The notes beneath the pieces are model-generated. The model saw only the letters and a list, made by a program, of their open reading frames with translations. It ran no database searches and was not told the origin of the DNA. A DNA stretch of 64,000 nt from Halomonas sp. H10-9-1. GTDB taxonomy: Bacteria > Pseudomonadota > Gammaproteobacteria > Pseudomonadales > Halomonadaceae. Both the position numbers and the translations under genes were made by a program. Positions 1 through 6,709 of the stretch are shown here, piece after piece (the first letter of the stretch is position 1; each line of letters opens with the position of its first letter). The stretch is taken from positions 744,001 through 808,000 of the forward strand of contig NZ_JAMSHO010000001.1 in assembly GCF_040147005.1 (NCBI RefSeq), written 5' to 3'.

Positions 1-1
1 T

Positions 2-1024
2 CTGATACCGCTCTGCGCACAGCGAGGCTGGGAGACGGTGTATGTGGATCTGTGGGCCAATCGCCGGGAGGATCCCGGGCAGCTGATCGAGCGCATCGTC
101 ATGCGCTCGCTGAAGCGCCATGAGCCTCAGCTGAAGCGGTTGCTGAAAGCCGCGGGTGTGCACCGTATCTCGCTGGAACACATGCTGCATTGGGACCTTG
201 ATCGAGAGAGCCTGCCAGAGGGGGCATCCCTGGCGGAGGCGCTCGAGGCACTGCAGGCAGCCTCCGGGCGCATGGTGGTGATGATCGTGGATGAGGCCCA
301 GCATGCCTTGAACACCGATGCCGGCATCAACGCGATGTTCGCGCTGAAAGCGGCCCGGGATGCCCTCAACCTGGGGGGCGACTCGCCGGGGTTGCGCCTT
401 ATCCTCACCGGCTCGAGTCGGGACAAGCTGGCGATGCTGGTATTGAGTCGTGACCAGCCGTTCTTCGGCTCCAGTGTGACGCCATTCCCGCTGCTCGGGG
501 AGGACTTTATCGAGGCCTACACCGCGGACCTCAACACCAAGCTGGCGCCCGGCAACACTTTTGCCGCGGAGGAGGTGTACCAGGCGTTCCAGAGGGTCGG
601 CCATCGTCCCGAGCTGCTGGGGGAGGTGGTGAGGCGGGTGGCGTTGGAGCTGGGCCAGGCACCCGATCTGGGGAAGCTGCTGGCGCAGGGGGCGGTGGAT
701 GTACAGAACGGGCTCTGGGCGGAATACGAGTCGGCTTATGTGGTGTTGTCGCCGCTGCAGCGTGCCATCCTGCGCGTCATGGCCGAGGCCGGGGCGGCAG
801 GGGAGCGGTTGGCGATGTTTTCCGACACCACGGTAGCGCGTATCAATGCCGCGGAGCACGCCGAAGGCGGGAAGGGCAAGGTACGCCCCCAGTCGATCCA
901 GGCGGGGCTCGATGCACTGCGCGACAAGTCGCTTGTCTGGCGCTCCGGCCGTGGCGCCTACGCCCTGGAAGACAGCGGGCTCGGGGAGTGGCTGCTGGAG
1001 ACCGGGAAGACGCGAGCGGAGTAA
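2..1024 (+). CDS. AAA-type ATP-binding protein, 5' end outside window
   Basis: The reading frame is open from the first complete codon at the window edge, so the 5' end, including the P-loop expected upstream, is not visible. A hydrophobic strand ending in IVDEAQHAL (about 85 residues after the GTG at 38) is a Walker B motif. The following strand LRLILTGSSRDKL resembles a sensor-1 region, and the C-terminal 100 residues look like a winged-helix domain. This architecture fits small AAA/STAND-type ATPases that work with a partner protein, but the partner cannot be seen. The GTG at 38 is internal to the frame and has no clear ribosome binding site, so it is probably not the start. The gene converges on chrA, 36 bp downstream. 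Function is unknown. Confidence 0.7.
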   Translation: MIPLCAQRGWETVYVDLWANRREDPGQLIERIVMRSLKRHEPQLKRLLKAAGVHRISLEHMLHWDLDRESLPEGASLAEALEALQAASGRMVVMIVDEAQHALNTDAGINAMFALKAARDALNLGGDSPGLRLILTGSSRDKLAMLVLSRDQPFFGSSVTPFPLLGEDFIEAYTADLNTKLAPGNTFAAEEVYQAFQRVGHRPELLGEVVRRVALELGQAPDLGKLLAQGAVDVQNGLWAEYESAYVVLSPLQRAILRVMAEAGAAGERLAMFSDTTVARINAAEHAEGGKGKVRPQSIQAGLDALRDKSLVWRSGRGAYALEDSGLGEWLLETGKTRAE

Positions 1025-1060
1025 TCGGAATGTCCCTCGATTCTCGGTCGGGGTGTCGCG

Positions 1061-2262
1061 TCACATCGAGATCAGCACCCCGCCGCCTGCCAGCAGGATG
1101 ACCACCGCCCAGGCGGGCAGCCTCCATACGCCGAGCAGCAGGCAGCCGGTGAGCGCCAGGGCGAACTCCTGGGGGCCGAGGATGGCGCTGGTCCATACCG
1201 GCTGGTAGAGGGCCGCGCCCAGGATGCCCACCACGGCGGCGTTGGCTCCGTGCATCAGCGCCTTGGCGCTGTCCCAGCGCTGGAAGCGGTTCCAGTAGGG
1301 CAGCACCGCCACCAGCAGCAGCATGCCGGGCAGGAAGACCATCGCCAGCGCCAGGGCGGCGACCGCCACGCCACCGCCCAGCGGCACCATCACCGAACCC
1401 AGGTAGGCGGCAAAGGTGAACAGCGGTCCGGGGATCGCCTGGGCGGCGCCGTAGCCGGCAAGGAAGTCGTCGGCGCTTACCCAGCCGGACTGCACCACCT
1501 CGGCCTCCAGCAGCGGCAGCACCACGTGGCCGCCGCCGAACACCAGGGCGCCGGCGCGGTAGAAGGCGTCCATCACCGCCAGCGTCGTGGAGGGCGTGGC
1601 CCAGGCGAGCAGCGGCAGGCCTACCAGCAGCGCAACGCAGGTGAGCCCTGCTAGGTGGCCGGCGCGGCGGGAGACGGGCAGTGTCAGGGGGGGGGCGTCT
1701 CGGCCTCGGCGTGAGTGCGGCAGAGCAGTATGCCGGCCAGGGCGCCGCCGACGATGGCGGCCACCTGTCCCAGCGGGCCGCCGATCAGCACCACGCTGAA
1801 CACTGCGGCGAGCGCGATGCCGGCGCGGCGCCGGTCGGGGCAGAGGGTGCGCGCCATGCCCCACACCGCATGGGCGACGATGGCCACGGCGGTGACCTTG
1901 AGGCCATGGATCAGGCCCTGGCCGATGGGTCCCTCGAACATGGCGGCCCCCATGGCGAAGAGCACCAGCAGGAGCGCCGAGGGGAGGGTGAAGGCGGCCC
2001 ATGCCGCGAGTGCTCCCCAGGGGCCGCCGCGCATCAGTCCCAGGGCGAAGCCCACCTGGCTGCTGGCGGGGCCGGGCAGGAACTGGCACAGCGCCACCAG
2101 GTCGGCGTAGGCGCGCTCGGTCAACCAGCGTCGCCGCTCCACGAACTCACTGCGGAAGTAGCCGAGATGGGCGATGGGGCCGCCGAAGGAGGTCAGGCCC
2201 AGCAGCAGGAAGGCGCGGAAGACCTCGCGGGCCTGGCCCCGGGGGGCGGAGGTGTCGGACAT
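1061..2262 (-). pseudogene. chrA: Chromate transporter ChrA, split by a frameshift in a C9 tract
   Basis: The first half (from 2262) carries the typical ChrA start with LTSFGGPIAHLGYFR and FLPGPASSQVG. It stops at 1684 directly after three prolines. The second half continues in another frame to 1061 with FGGGHVVLPLLE and AIPGPLFTFAAYLG, the second CHR repeat. The frames meet at nine consecutive C (minus strand, 1695-1687). Seven or ten C would join them into a protein of about 400 residues, the usual length of two-domain ChrA proteins, which are inner-membrane chromate/sulfate-type transporters. The start at 2262 has AGGAG a few bases upstream. Both halves look otherwise intact, so a recent mutation, phase variation or an assembly error are all possible. 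Confidence 0.85.
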
Positions 2263-2348
2263 GGCGGCGCTCCTGAAGCCGGCGTGCAAGGCTGCCACCC
2301 TGCGGGAGGGGGATGACGTTAGCGTGACAGGGGGCCCGTGCCCAGGGT

Positions 2349-2368
2349 GCCGTGGGCTAGCCCACGGC
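2349..2368. terminator. Short hairpin over the azlD stop codon
   Basis: GCCGTGGG and CCCACGGC form an 8-bp stem around CTAG, overlapping the TAG stop of azlD. No T-run follows on the minus strand. It may end azlCD transcription or only stabilise the 3' end. Confidence 0.3.
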
Positions 2369-2680
2369 GGGCAGTAGTTGCCGGCACAGCGCCGCCACCA
2401 GGATGCCGCCGGCGATGGCCGGCAGCGGCTTCTTCAGTATCAGCATGATCACGCCGGTGGTGAGCAGCGCCAGGCGGGCGCCGGTGTCGCCGGTCATCGC
2501 CATGGGCGCGAGCAGCGCCACCAGTACCGAGCCGGACATGGCGTGGATGAACTGCCGCACCCGGTAGCCGACGGGCACGAAAGACATCACGAAGATACCG
2601 CCCCAGCGGGTTGCCAGGGTCACCAGCGCCATGGCGAGGATGATGGCGAACGCGCCCATGCCGCCCGTCTCGAGGCTCAT
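2357..2680 (-). CDS. azlD: AzlD-family branched-chain amino acid export subunit
   Basis: A 107-residue protein with about four hydrophobic segments and the AzlD-type stretch RWGGIFVMSF followed by VRQFIHAMSGSVLVALLAP. AzlD is the small partner of AzlC in a two-component inner-membrane exporter of branched-chain amino acids and analogues. The start at 2680 is chosen because its ATGA overlaps the azlC stop by 4 bases, which implies translational coupling. A start 15 bases further upstream is possible but would deepen the overlap. The order azlC then azlD is the usual one. Confidence 0.9.
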   Translation of the reverse strand: MSLETGGMGAFAIILAMALVTLATRWGGIFVMSFVPVGYRVRQFIHAMSGSVLVALLAPMAMTGDTGARLALLTTGVIMLILKKPLPAIAGGILVAALCRQLLPAVG

Positions 2681-3384
2681 TCGCGCTTCTCCCACGCCAG
2701 CCCCGCCAGGCCGCCGGCGATGGCGCCCACTACCACGTGGCTATTCTCCGGCAGATGGTAGAAGGCCAGCAGTGAGGCGCCGGCGGCCACCGCCCAGATC
2801 AGCAGCATGCGCAGGTTCTTTTCGCCGCCCACCACCATGGCGAGCAGGAAGCAGCCCATGACCATGTCGAGTCCCAGGCTGGCGGGGTCGCTCACCGCGC
2901 CGCCGATGTTCAGGCCCAGCCAGGTGCCCAGTACCCAGAAGCCCCACAGCGCGATGCCGCCACCCAGCAGCAGCCCAAGCCCCGGCCGGCCGCGGCTGAA
3001 GTCCTGCATGGCCATGGCCCAGTTGGCATCGGAGACGAACAGCATGATGGCGTAGCGCCGGGCCGGCGGGAGCGGCTCAAGCCAGGGGTAGAGGGTGGCA
3101 CCCATCAGCAGGTGGCGGGCGTTGATGGCGAACACCGTCACCAGCATAGTGAAGAAGGGGACCTGCGGCCCCCACAGCTCCAGGGCGGCGAACTGCGAGG
3201 CGCCGGCGAATACCAGGGCGCTCATCAGCACGATGGCGCCGTCGCCGAGCCCGGCCTGAATCGCCGCCAGGCCGAAGGCCACCCCGAACACGATGACGAA
3301 TAGCGAGAGCGGCAGCAGTGCCTTGAATCCTTCCCACACCAGCGCCCGGTCCAGGCGGTGGGGGATCGCTTCCTTGCGTGTCAT
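2677..3384 (-). CDS. azlC: AzlC-family branched-chain amino acid permease
   Basis: This 235-residue inner-membrane protein has the AzlC signature in order: WEGFKALLPLSLFVIVFGVAFG near the N-terminus (shown here as a landmark only), FAGASQFAALELWG around residue 62, INARHLLMGATLYPWL around residue 87, and SDANWAMAM around residue 118. Length and segment pattern are normal for the family. It would form an amino acid exporter with AzlD, encoded immediately downstream with a 4-base overlap. No lrp- or asnC-type regulator lies next to it. A 30-codon ORF with its own ribosome binding site precedes it on the same strand. Confidence 0.9.
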   Translation of the reverse strand: MTRKEAIPHRLDRALVWEGFKALLPLSLFVIVFGVAFGLAAIQAGLGDGAIVLMSALVFAGASQFAALELWGPQVPFFTMLVTVFAINARHLLMGATLYPWLEPLPPARRYAIMLFVSDANWAMAMQDFSRGRPGLGLLLGGGIALWGFWVLGTWLGLNIGGAVSDPASLGLDMVMGCFLLAMVVGGEKNLRMLLIWAVAAGASLLAFYHLPENSHVVVGAIAGGLAGLAWEKRE

Positions 3385-3435
3385 GGGGTCTCCGCTGGTG
3401 GGGGTGTCGTCGGGTCGGGGTGTGAATTTTTGATC

Positions 3436-3528
3436 TTAACAGATGGAGCCGCCGAAGGAGGCCAGCCCCACCGGCAGAGAGTCTTGGAAGAACTCTCGGA
3501 GGCGGGGGTGGGCCGTGGTTTCGTTCAT
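3436..3528 (-). CDS. Small 30-aa ORF upstream of azlCD, possible gene remnant or leader
   Basis: The ORF starts with ATG at 3528 behind a strong AAGGAG and ends in TAA. Its protein includes REFFQDSLPVGLASFGG, which resembles the N-terminus of AzlC- or ChrA-type transporters, although it stops after 30 residues. It precedes azlC on the same strand by about 50 bp. It could be the stump of a truncated transporter gene joined to azlC by deletion, or a translated leader. No similarity beyond this short stretch can be judged by eye. Confidence 0.35.
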   Translation of the reverse strand: MNETTAHPRLREFFQDSLPVGLASFGGSIC

Positions 3529-3540
3529 TCTGGCTCCTTG

Positions 3541-3746
3541 CCGAAGCGAGAAGATGCGTGTCACTCTGTGGGCGCTGCTGCCCATCGTGGCGCGCTCGCC
3601 ACCGTGCTGAGCACCATCCTTCGCGGCATCACCCCCCCCCCAATGTCTCGGCGATGGTCCTGCTGATCGTGCTGGCCCTCGTGCTCGCTTTCCCCACGCT
3701 GGCGACCTGGCTGCCCGAGCAGCTCAGTGGCCCCTCCTGGCGGTAA
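3541..3746 (+). pseudogene. C-terminal remnant of a TRAP transporter large permease (DctM-like), frameshifted
   Basis: Two frames joined at a C10 tract (3632-3641) read STILRGITPP and then NVSAMVLLIVLALVLAF, PTLATWLPEQL, ending in TAA at 3746. This matches the typical end of DctM subunits, where a Gly-Pro bend precedes a last membrane helix and a terminal F/P..TWLP motif. Eight or eleven C would restore one frame. Nothing upstream resembles the remaining 380 or so residues of DctM, so most of the gene is gone. The reductase gene 25 bp downstream was probably once co-transcribed with this transporter. Confidence 0.6.
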
Positions 3747-3770
3747 GCGTCGAACCTTCAAGGAGCTTCC

Positions 3771-4811
3771 ATGAACAAGGCTACCAATTCACAGTCCCCG
3801 GTCATGCTGCGCCTCGAGCGTGAGGCGCTGCTGGCGCTCTGTCGGCGGGTGCTTACCCACCATGGATTCAGCGCCGAGCAGGCCGAGACCCTGGGCGTGA
3901 CTCTGGTGGCTGCCCAGCTCGACGCCAGCCACTCCCACGGCCTCTATCGGTTGCTGGGCATCATCGACACCGTCCGCCAGGGGGGAGCGGTGCCCGATGC
4001 CGAGCCCGAGGTGGAAGACGTGGCCCCGGGGGTCGTGCGTGTCGACGCCGGCGGAGGCTTCTCGCCCTGCGCCTTCGAGCGCGGCATGCCGCGGTTGGTG
4101 GAGAAGGCGCGCAGCAACGGTATCGCCCTGATGGCGATCAACCGTTGTGTGCACGCCACCGCGCTGTGGGTCGAGCTGGAGCGGCTGACCGCCGAGGGGC
4201 TGGTGGCGATCGCCTGTAATCCCACCCAGGCCTATGTGGCGCCGTACGGTGGCAAGGAGCCGCTGCTGGGTACCAATCCCGTCGCCTTCGGCTGGCCGCG
4301 TCCCGGCGCAGAGCCGTTCATCTTTGACTTTGCCACCAGCGCCATCGCTCGCGGAGACATCGAGCTCCATCGGCGCGAGGGCAAGGCGATCCCCGAGGAC
4401 TGGGGGATCGATCGCCACGGCGAGGCCTGCAACGACCCCGCGGAGGTGCTCGAGCACGGCGCCATGTCGCCTTTCGGCGAGCACAAGGGCTCGGCGTTGG
4501 CACTCATGGTCGAACTGATCGCCGGACCGCTGATCGGTGATCTGCTGAGTATCGAGTCCAGCGAGCATGACGCCGGCCGTCAAGGCTTGCCTTACCACGG
4601 CGAACTGATCATTGCCCTGGATCCGGTGCGGATTTCGGGTGCCGGCTCGGCGGCGCACATGGCGCGGGCCGAGCGTCTTTTCGAAGCCGTCCTGGGACAG
4701 GGCGCGCGCCTACCCTCCCAGCGCCGCTACCGGGAGCGGGCCGCAAGTCTTGCCCAGGGCGCGGAGTTGCCGGCCGCACTGGTCGAGGAGATCGAGGCGC
4801 TGCTGGACTGA
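3771..4811 (+). CDS. Ldh_2-family NAD(P)H-dependent reductase (malate/lactate dehydrogenase fold; DpkA-like)
   Basis: A 346-residue protein of the Ldh_2 (YlbC/YiaK/DpkA) family, which has no Rossmann fold. Visible landmarks are DASHSHGLYRL (about residue 52, the conserved active-site histidine), GGKEPLLGTNPVAFGWPR (about residue 160), FDFATSAIARGDI (about residue 185) and PFGEHKGSALALMVELI (about residue 237). The LW in the HATALW segment and the overall pattern resemble delta1-piperideine-2-carboxylate/delta1-pyrroline-2-carboxylate reductases, which act in D-lysine and hydroxyproline breakdown. Ureidoglycolate or 2,3-diketogulonate-type activities cannot be excluded. The start has AAGGAG 7 bases upstream. 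The preceding TRAP remnant suggests an abandoned uptake-plus-reductase operon. Confidence 0.8.
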   Translation: MNKATNSQSPVMLRLEREALLALCRRVLTHHGFSAEQAETLGVTLVAAQLDASHSHGLYRLLGIIDTVRQGGAVPDAEPEVEDVAPGVVRVDAGGGFSPCAFERGMPRLVEKARSNGIALMAINRCVHATALWVELERLTAEGLVAIACNPTQAYVAPYGGKEPLLGTNPVAFGWPRPGAEPFIFDFATSAIARGDIELHRREGKAIPEDWGIDRHGEACNDPAEVLEHGAMSPFGEHKGSALALMVELIAGPLIGDLLSIESSEHDAGRQGLPYHGELIIALDPVRISGAGSAAHMARAERLFEAVLGQGARLPSQRRYRERAASLAQGAELPAALVEEIEALLD

Positions 4812-4838
4812 GCGCCGCAATCTCCCACCGACGCGTCG

Positions 4839-5069
4839 TCACTCCACCTTCGGGTGCAACGGCTTTGGCAGGTTCTCGTCGCTGCCTCGCAGCCCAAAGG
4901 TGGCGCGGGGCGGGACAGGGTGCGAGCCTACGGCGCGCCGCCTGCGGTTGGTGAGGATGGCGTCGTCGCGAAGCTCCGGGCGCACGATGTCGTCCTGGCT
5001 CAGGTCGAGCGCGGCGAGTGTGGTGGAAGCCTGGCGTTGGCCGTGGGCGGCCTGGGCAAGATGGGTCAT
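4839..5069 (-). CDS. Hypothetical 76-aa protein
   Basis: The ORF begins at ATG 5069 with AGGAG 4-5 bases upstream, so translation is plausible. The product is hydrophilic, rich in Arg, Asp and Pro, with no membrane segment, cysteine cluster or motif that I recognise. It is convergent with the Ldh_2 gene. It could be a genuine small protein or the stump of a longer gene, since the rest of this 600-bp gap contains only repeats. Confidence 0.35.
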   Translation of the reverse strand: MTHLAQAAHGQRQASTTLAALDLSQDDIVRPELRDDAILTNRRRRAVGSHPVPPRATFGLRGSDENLPKPLHPKVE

Positions 5070-5146
5070 GTCGGTCTCCTGTTCCCCTATGGGCTGTGAA
5101 AAGCGTGGTTCGGCAAGCGCCGACCCAGGGGAGTGGAGCCGTGCGC

Positions 5147-5307
5147 CGCTTTAGCTGCATTTCTATCCCGCCCGCAAGTTGGTGCTTAAATCGGCGGTGG
5201 CCCGAAGGCCAGATACACGAAACCCGCTTTGCGAATGCTAAAGCGGGCTCTTGGCGTCGCTTTAGCTGGATTTGTAGAGCGCCCGCAAGCTGGGATTCAA
5301 ATCGGCG
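5147..5307. repeat. Two 50-bp direct repeats flanking a hairpin
   Basis: Copies at 5147-5196 and 5258-5307 match at 40 of 50 positions. Both start CGCTTTAGCTG, share CGCCCGCAAG in the middle and end AAATCGGCG. Between them CCCGCTTT (5223-5230) and AAAGCGGG (5240-5247) form a perfect 8-bp hairpin. The block lies in non-coding DNA between the small ORF and a LysR gene. The rest of 5070-5407 shows no gene. Confidence 0.7.
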
Positions 5308-5407
5308 CTTAGTTCGCATTCACAGTACGCTGCTGTGTGGGGGGTGTCAATCGCCGCGTCGGCACCCGACACCTCGACCCCCGCCCCGGGTTGCCGGAGG
5401 GCCGGCG

Positions 5408-6340
5408 TCAGCTGTTGTCGCAAGCGGGATCATCTGTTTGAGATCCGAACACCGGGGTGAAGCCCGCCGCCAGCGCCACCAGGTTGCGCAGCACCGGCGA
5501 GTCGTTGCCGCTGCGCCAGGCCAGCCACAGGGGCATGCCACTTTGTGTCAGTTCTTCCATCTCCAGGAAACGGATGCCGGGCATGGGGTGGCTGGCACTG
5601 GCGGCGGGCACGATGGCGATGCCCAGGCCTGCCGCCACCATGCTGAGGATGGCGATGTTGTCGGCGCCGAACTGCACCACCCGGGGGTGAAAGTCGAGGC
5701 GCTGAAAGTGTGCCATCACGCGGTCGTAGTAGACCGGCGAGACACTGCGGAAGCCCCAGATGAAGTCGGCCTGCGCTAGCTCCTTGAGGCGCCGTGGCGG
5801 TGAGCTTGCCCAGTGAGAGTCGGTGGGCACCGCCAGCATCAGGTAGTCGTCCTGCAGGCGGTAGGTTTCCAGGCCCTGCTGCTCGGCGCTGTCGAGATAC
5901 AGGATGCCGGCGTCTAGGGTGCCCTCGCGTAGCCGGTCGAGCTGTGGCCCCGAGAGCAGCGGGAAGACCTCGAAGCCGACCTCTGGATAGCGGTCGCGAT
6001 AACAGCGCAACAGCGAGGCCACCTCCGGTACCCATAGGTGGGTCACCGTGACCCCCAGGCCGAGCTTGCCGGTCAGGCCGCTACCCAGCGCAGTGAGGCG
6101 CGTCTTGATCCGAATGCGGCGATCGAGCAGCACCACGGCCTCTTCATACAGCGCCTTGCCGGCCACCGTCAGCCGCACACCGCGGGCATGGCGCTCCAGC
6201 AGGCCGACCTCCAGGTCCTCCTCCAATAGTCGTATCTGGCGGGTCAGCGCGGGCTGGGCCACGTGCACCCGGCGACTGGCGGCGGAGATGGAGCCGGTCT
6301 CGGCGACGGCGACGAAGTAGCTGAGCTGGCGGAATTCCAT
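5408..6340 (-). CDS. LysR-family transcriptional regulator
   Basis: The 310-residue protein has a standard LysR layout. Residues 1-60 form a winged helix-turn-helix (FRQLSYFVAVAETGSISAAS, then AQPALTRQIRLLEEDL), and an effector-binding domain starts near residue 90. It is divergent from the small membrane protein, symporter and amidohydrolase genes with a 156-bp spacer holding a CATACC-N5-GGTATG palindrome. It is therefore probably their local regulator and autoregulator. The effector is not evident. It may be the transported substrate or an N-acyl amino acid. Confidence 0.9.
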   Translation of the reverse strand: MEFRQLSYFVAVAETGSISAASRRVHVAQPALTRQIRLLEEDLEVGLLERHARGVRLTVAGKALYEEAVVLLDRRIRIKTRLTALGSGLTGKLGLGVTVTHLWVPEVASLLRCYRDRYPEVGFEVFPLLSGPQLDRLREGTLDAGILYLDSAEQQGLETYRLQDDYLMLAVPTDSHWASSPPRRLKELAQADFIWGFRSVSPVYYDRVMAHFQRLDFHPRVVQFGADNIAILSMVAAGLGIAIVPAASASHPMPGIRFLEMEELTQSGMPLWLAWRSGNDSPVLRNLVALAAGFTPVFGSQTDDPACDNS

Positions 6341-6380
6341 GGGTGTCGGGCCTGGAAAGGATTCAGTCCGAGACTCTACC

Positions 6381-6397
6381 CATACCGGTTTGGTATG
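6381..6397. promoter_or_regulatory. LysR-type operator candidate between divergent genes
   Basis: CATACC and GGTATG form a perfect 6-bp inverted repeat separated by 5 bases, about 40 bp upstream of the regulator start and about 100 bp upstream of the symporter operon. It is the clearest palindrome in the 156-bp divergent spacer and suits a LysR dimer. Confidence 0.5.
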
Positions 6398-6496
6398 TCA
6401 GCCATTCAAAAGCTATATTTTTTCTATCGGCGGCCGCGCTCCATAGTGGGGATACAACCCATAACAAGTCTCGCCCCGTGTGAGCCGGAACGACCC

Positions 6497-6709
6497 ATGA
6501 CCAAGACCTACCACTTGCTGACCGGGCTGCACTTCGCCTTGTGCACCCTGGCCATGATCTGGCCCGGCGCCCTGATCGCCAACCGTATCGAGCCCATGGT
6601 GCTGGGCCTGCCCTTCCTGTTCTTCTGGTACACCCTGTGGATGCTGCTGCTGTTCGTCGGCATGTGGGTGGCCTTCTCGATCCGTCACGGAGGTAGCCGC
6701 GATGAGTGA
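6497..6709 (+). CDS. Small inner-membrane protein, symporter-associated (DUF3311-like)
   Basis: A 70-residue protein with two hydrophobic helices, the second containing GLPFLFFWYTLWMLLLFVGM. Small proteins of this type (DUF3311 and similar) are commonly encoded just before sodium:solute symporters and are thought to assist them, much as YhdT accompanies PanF. The start ATG at 6497 is used because the frame upstream has no transporter-like sequence. It overlaps the symporter start by 8 bases, so the two are almost certainly co-translated. Confidence 0.8.
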   Translation: MTKTYHLLTGLHFALCTLAMIWPGALIANRIEPMVLGLPFLFFWYTLWMLLLFVGMWVAFSIRHGGSRDE

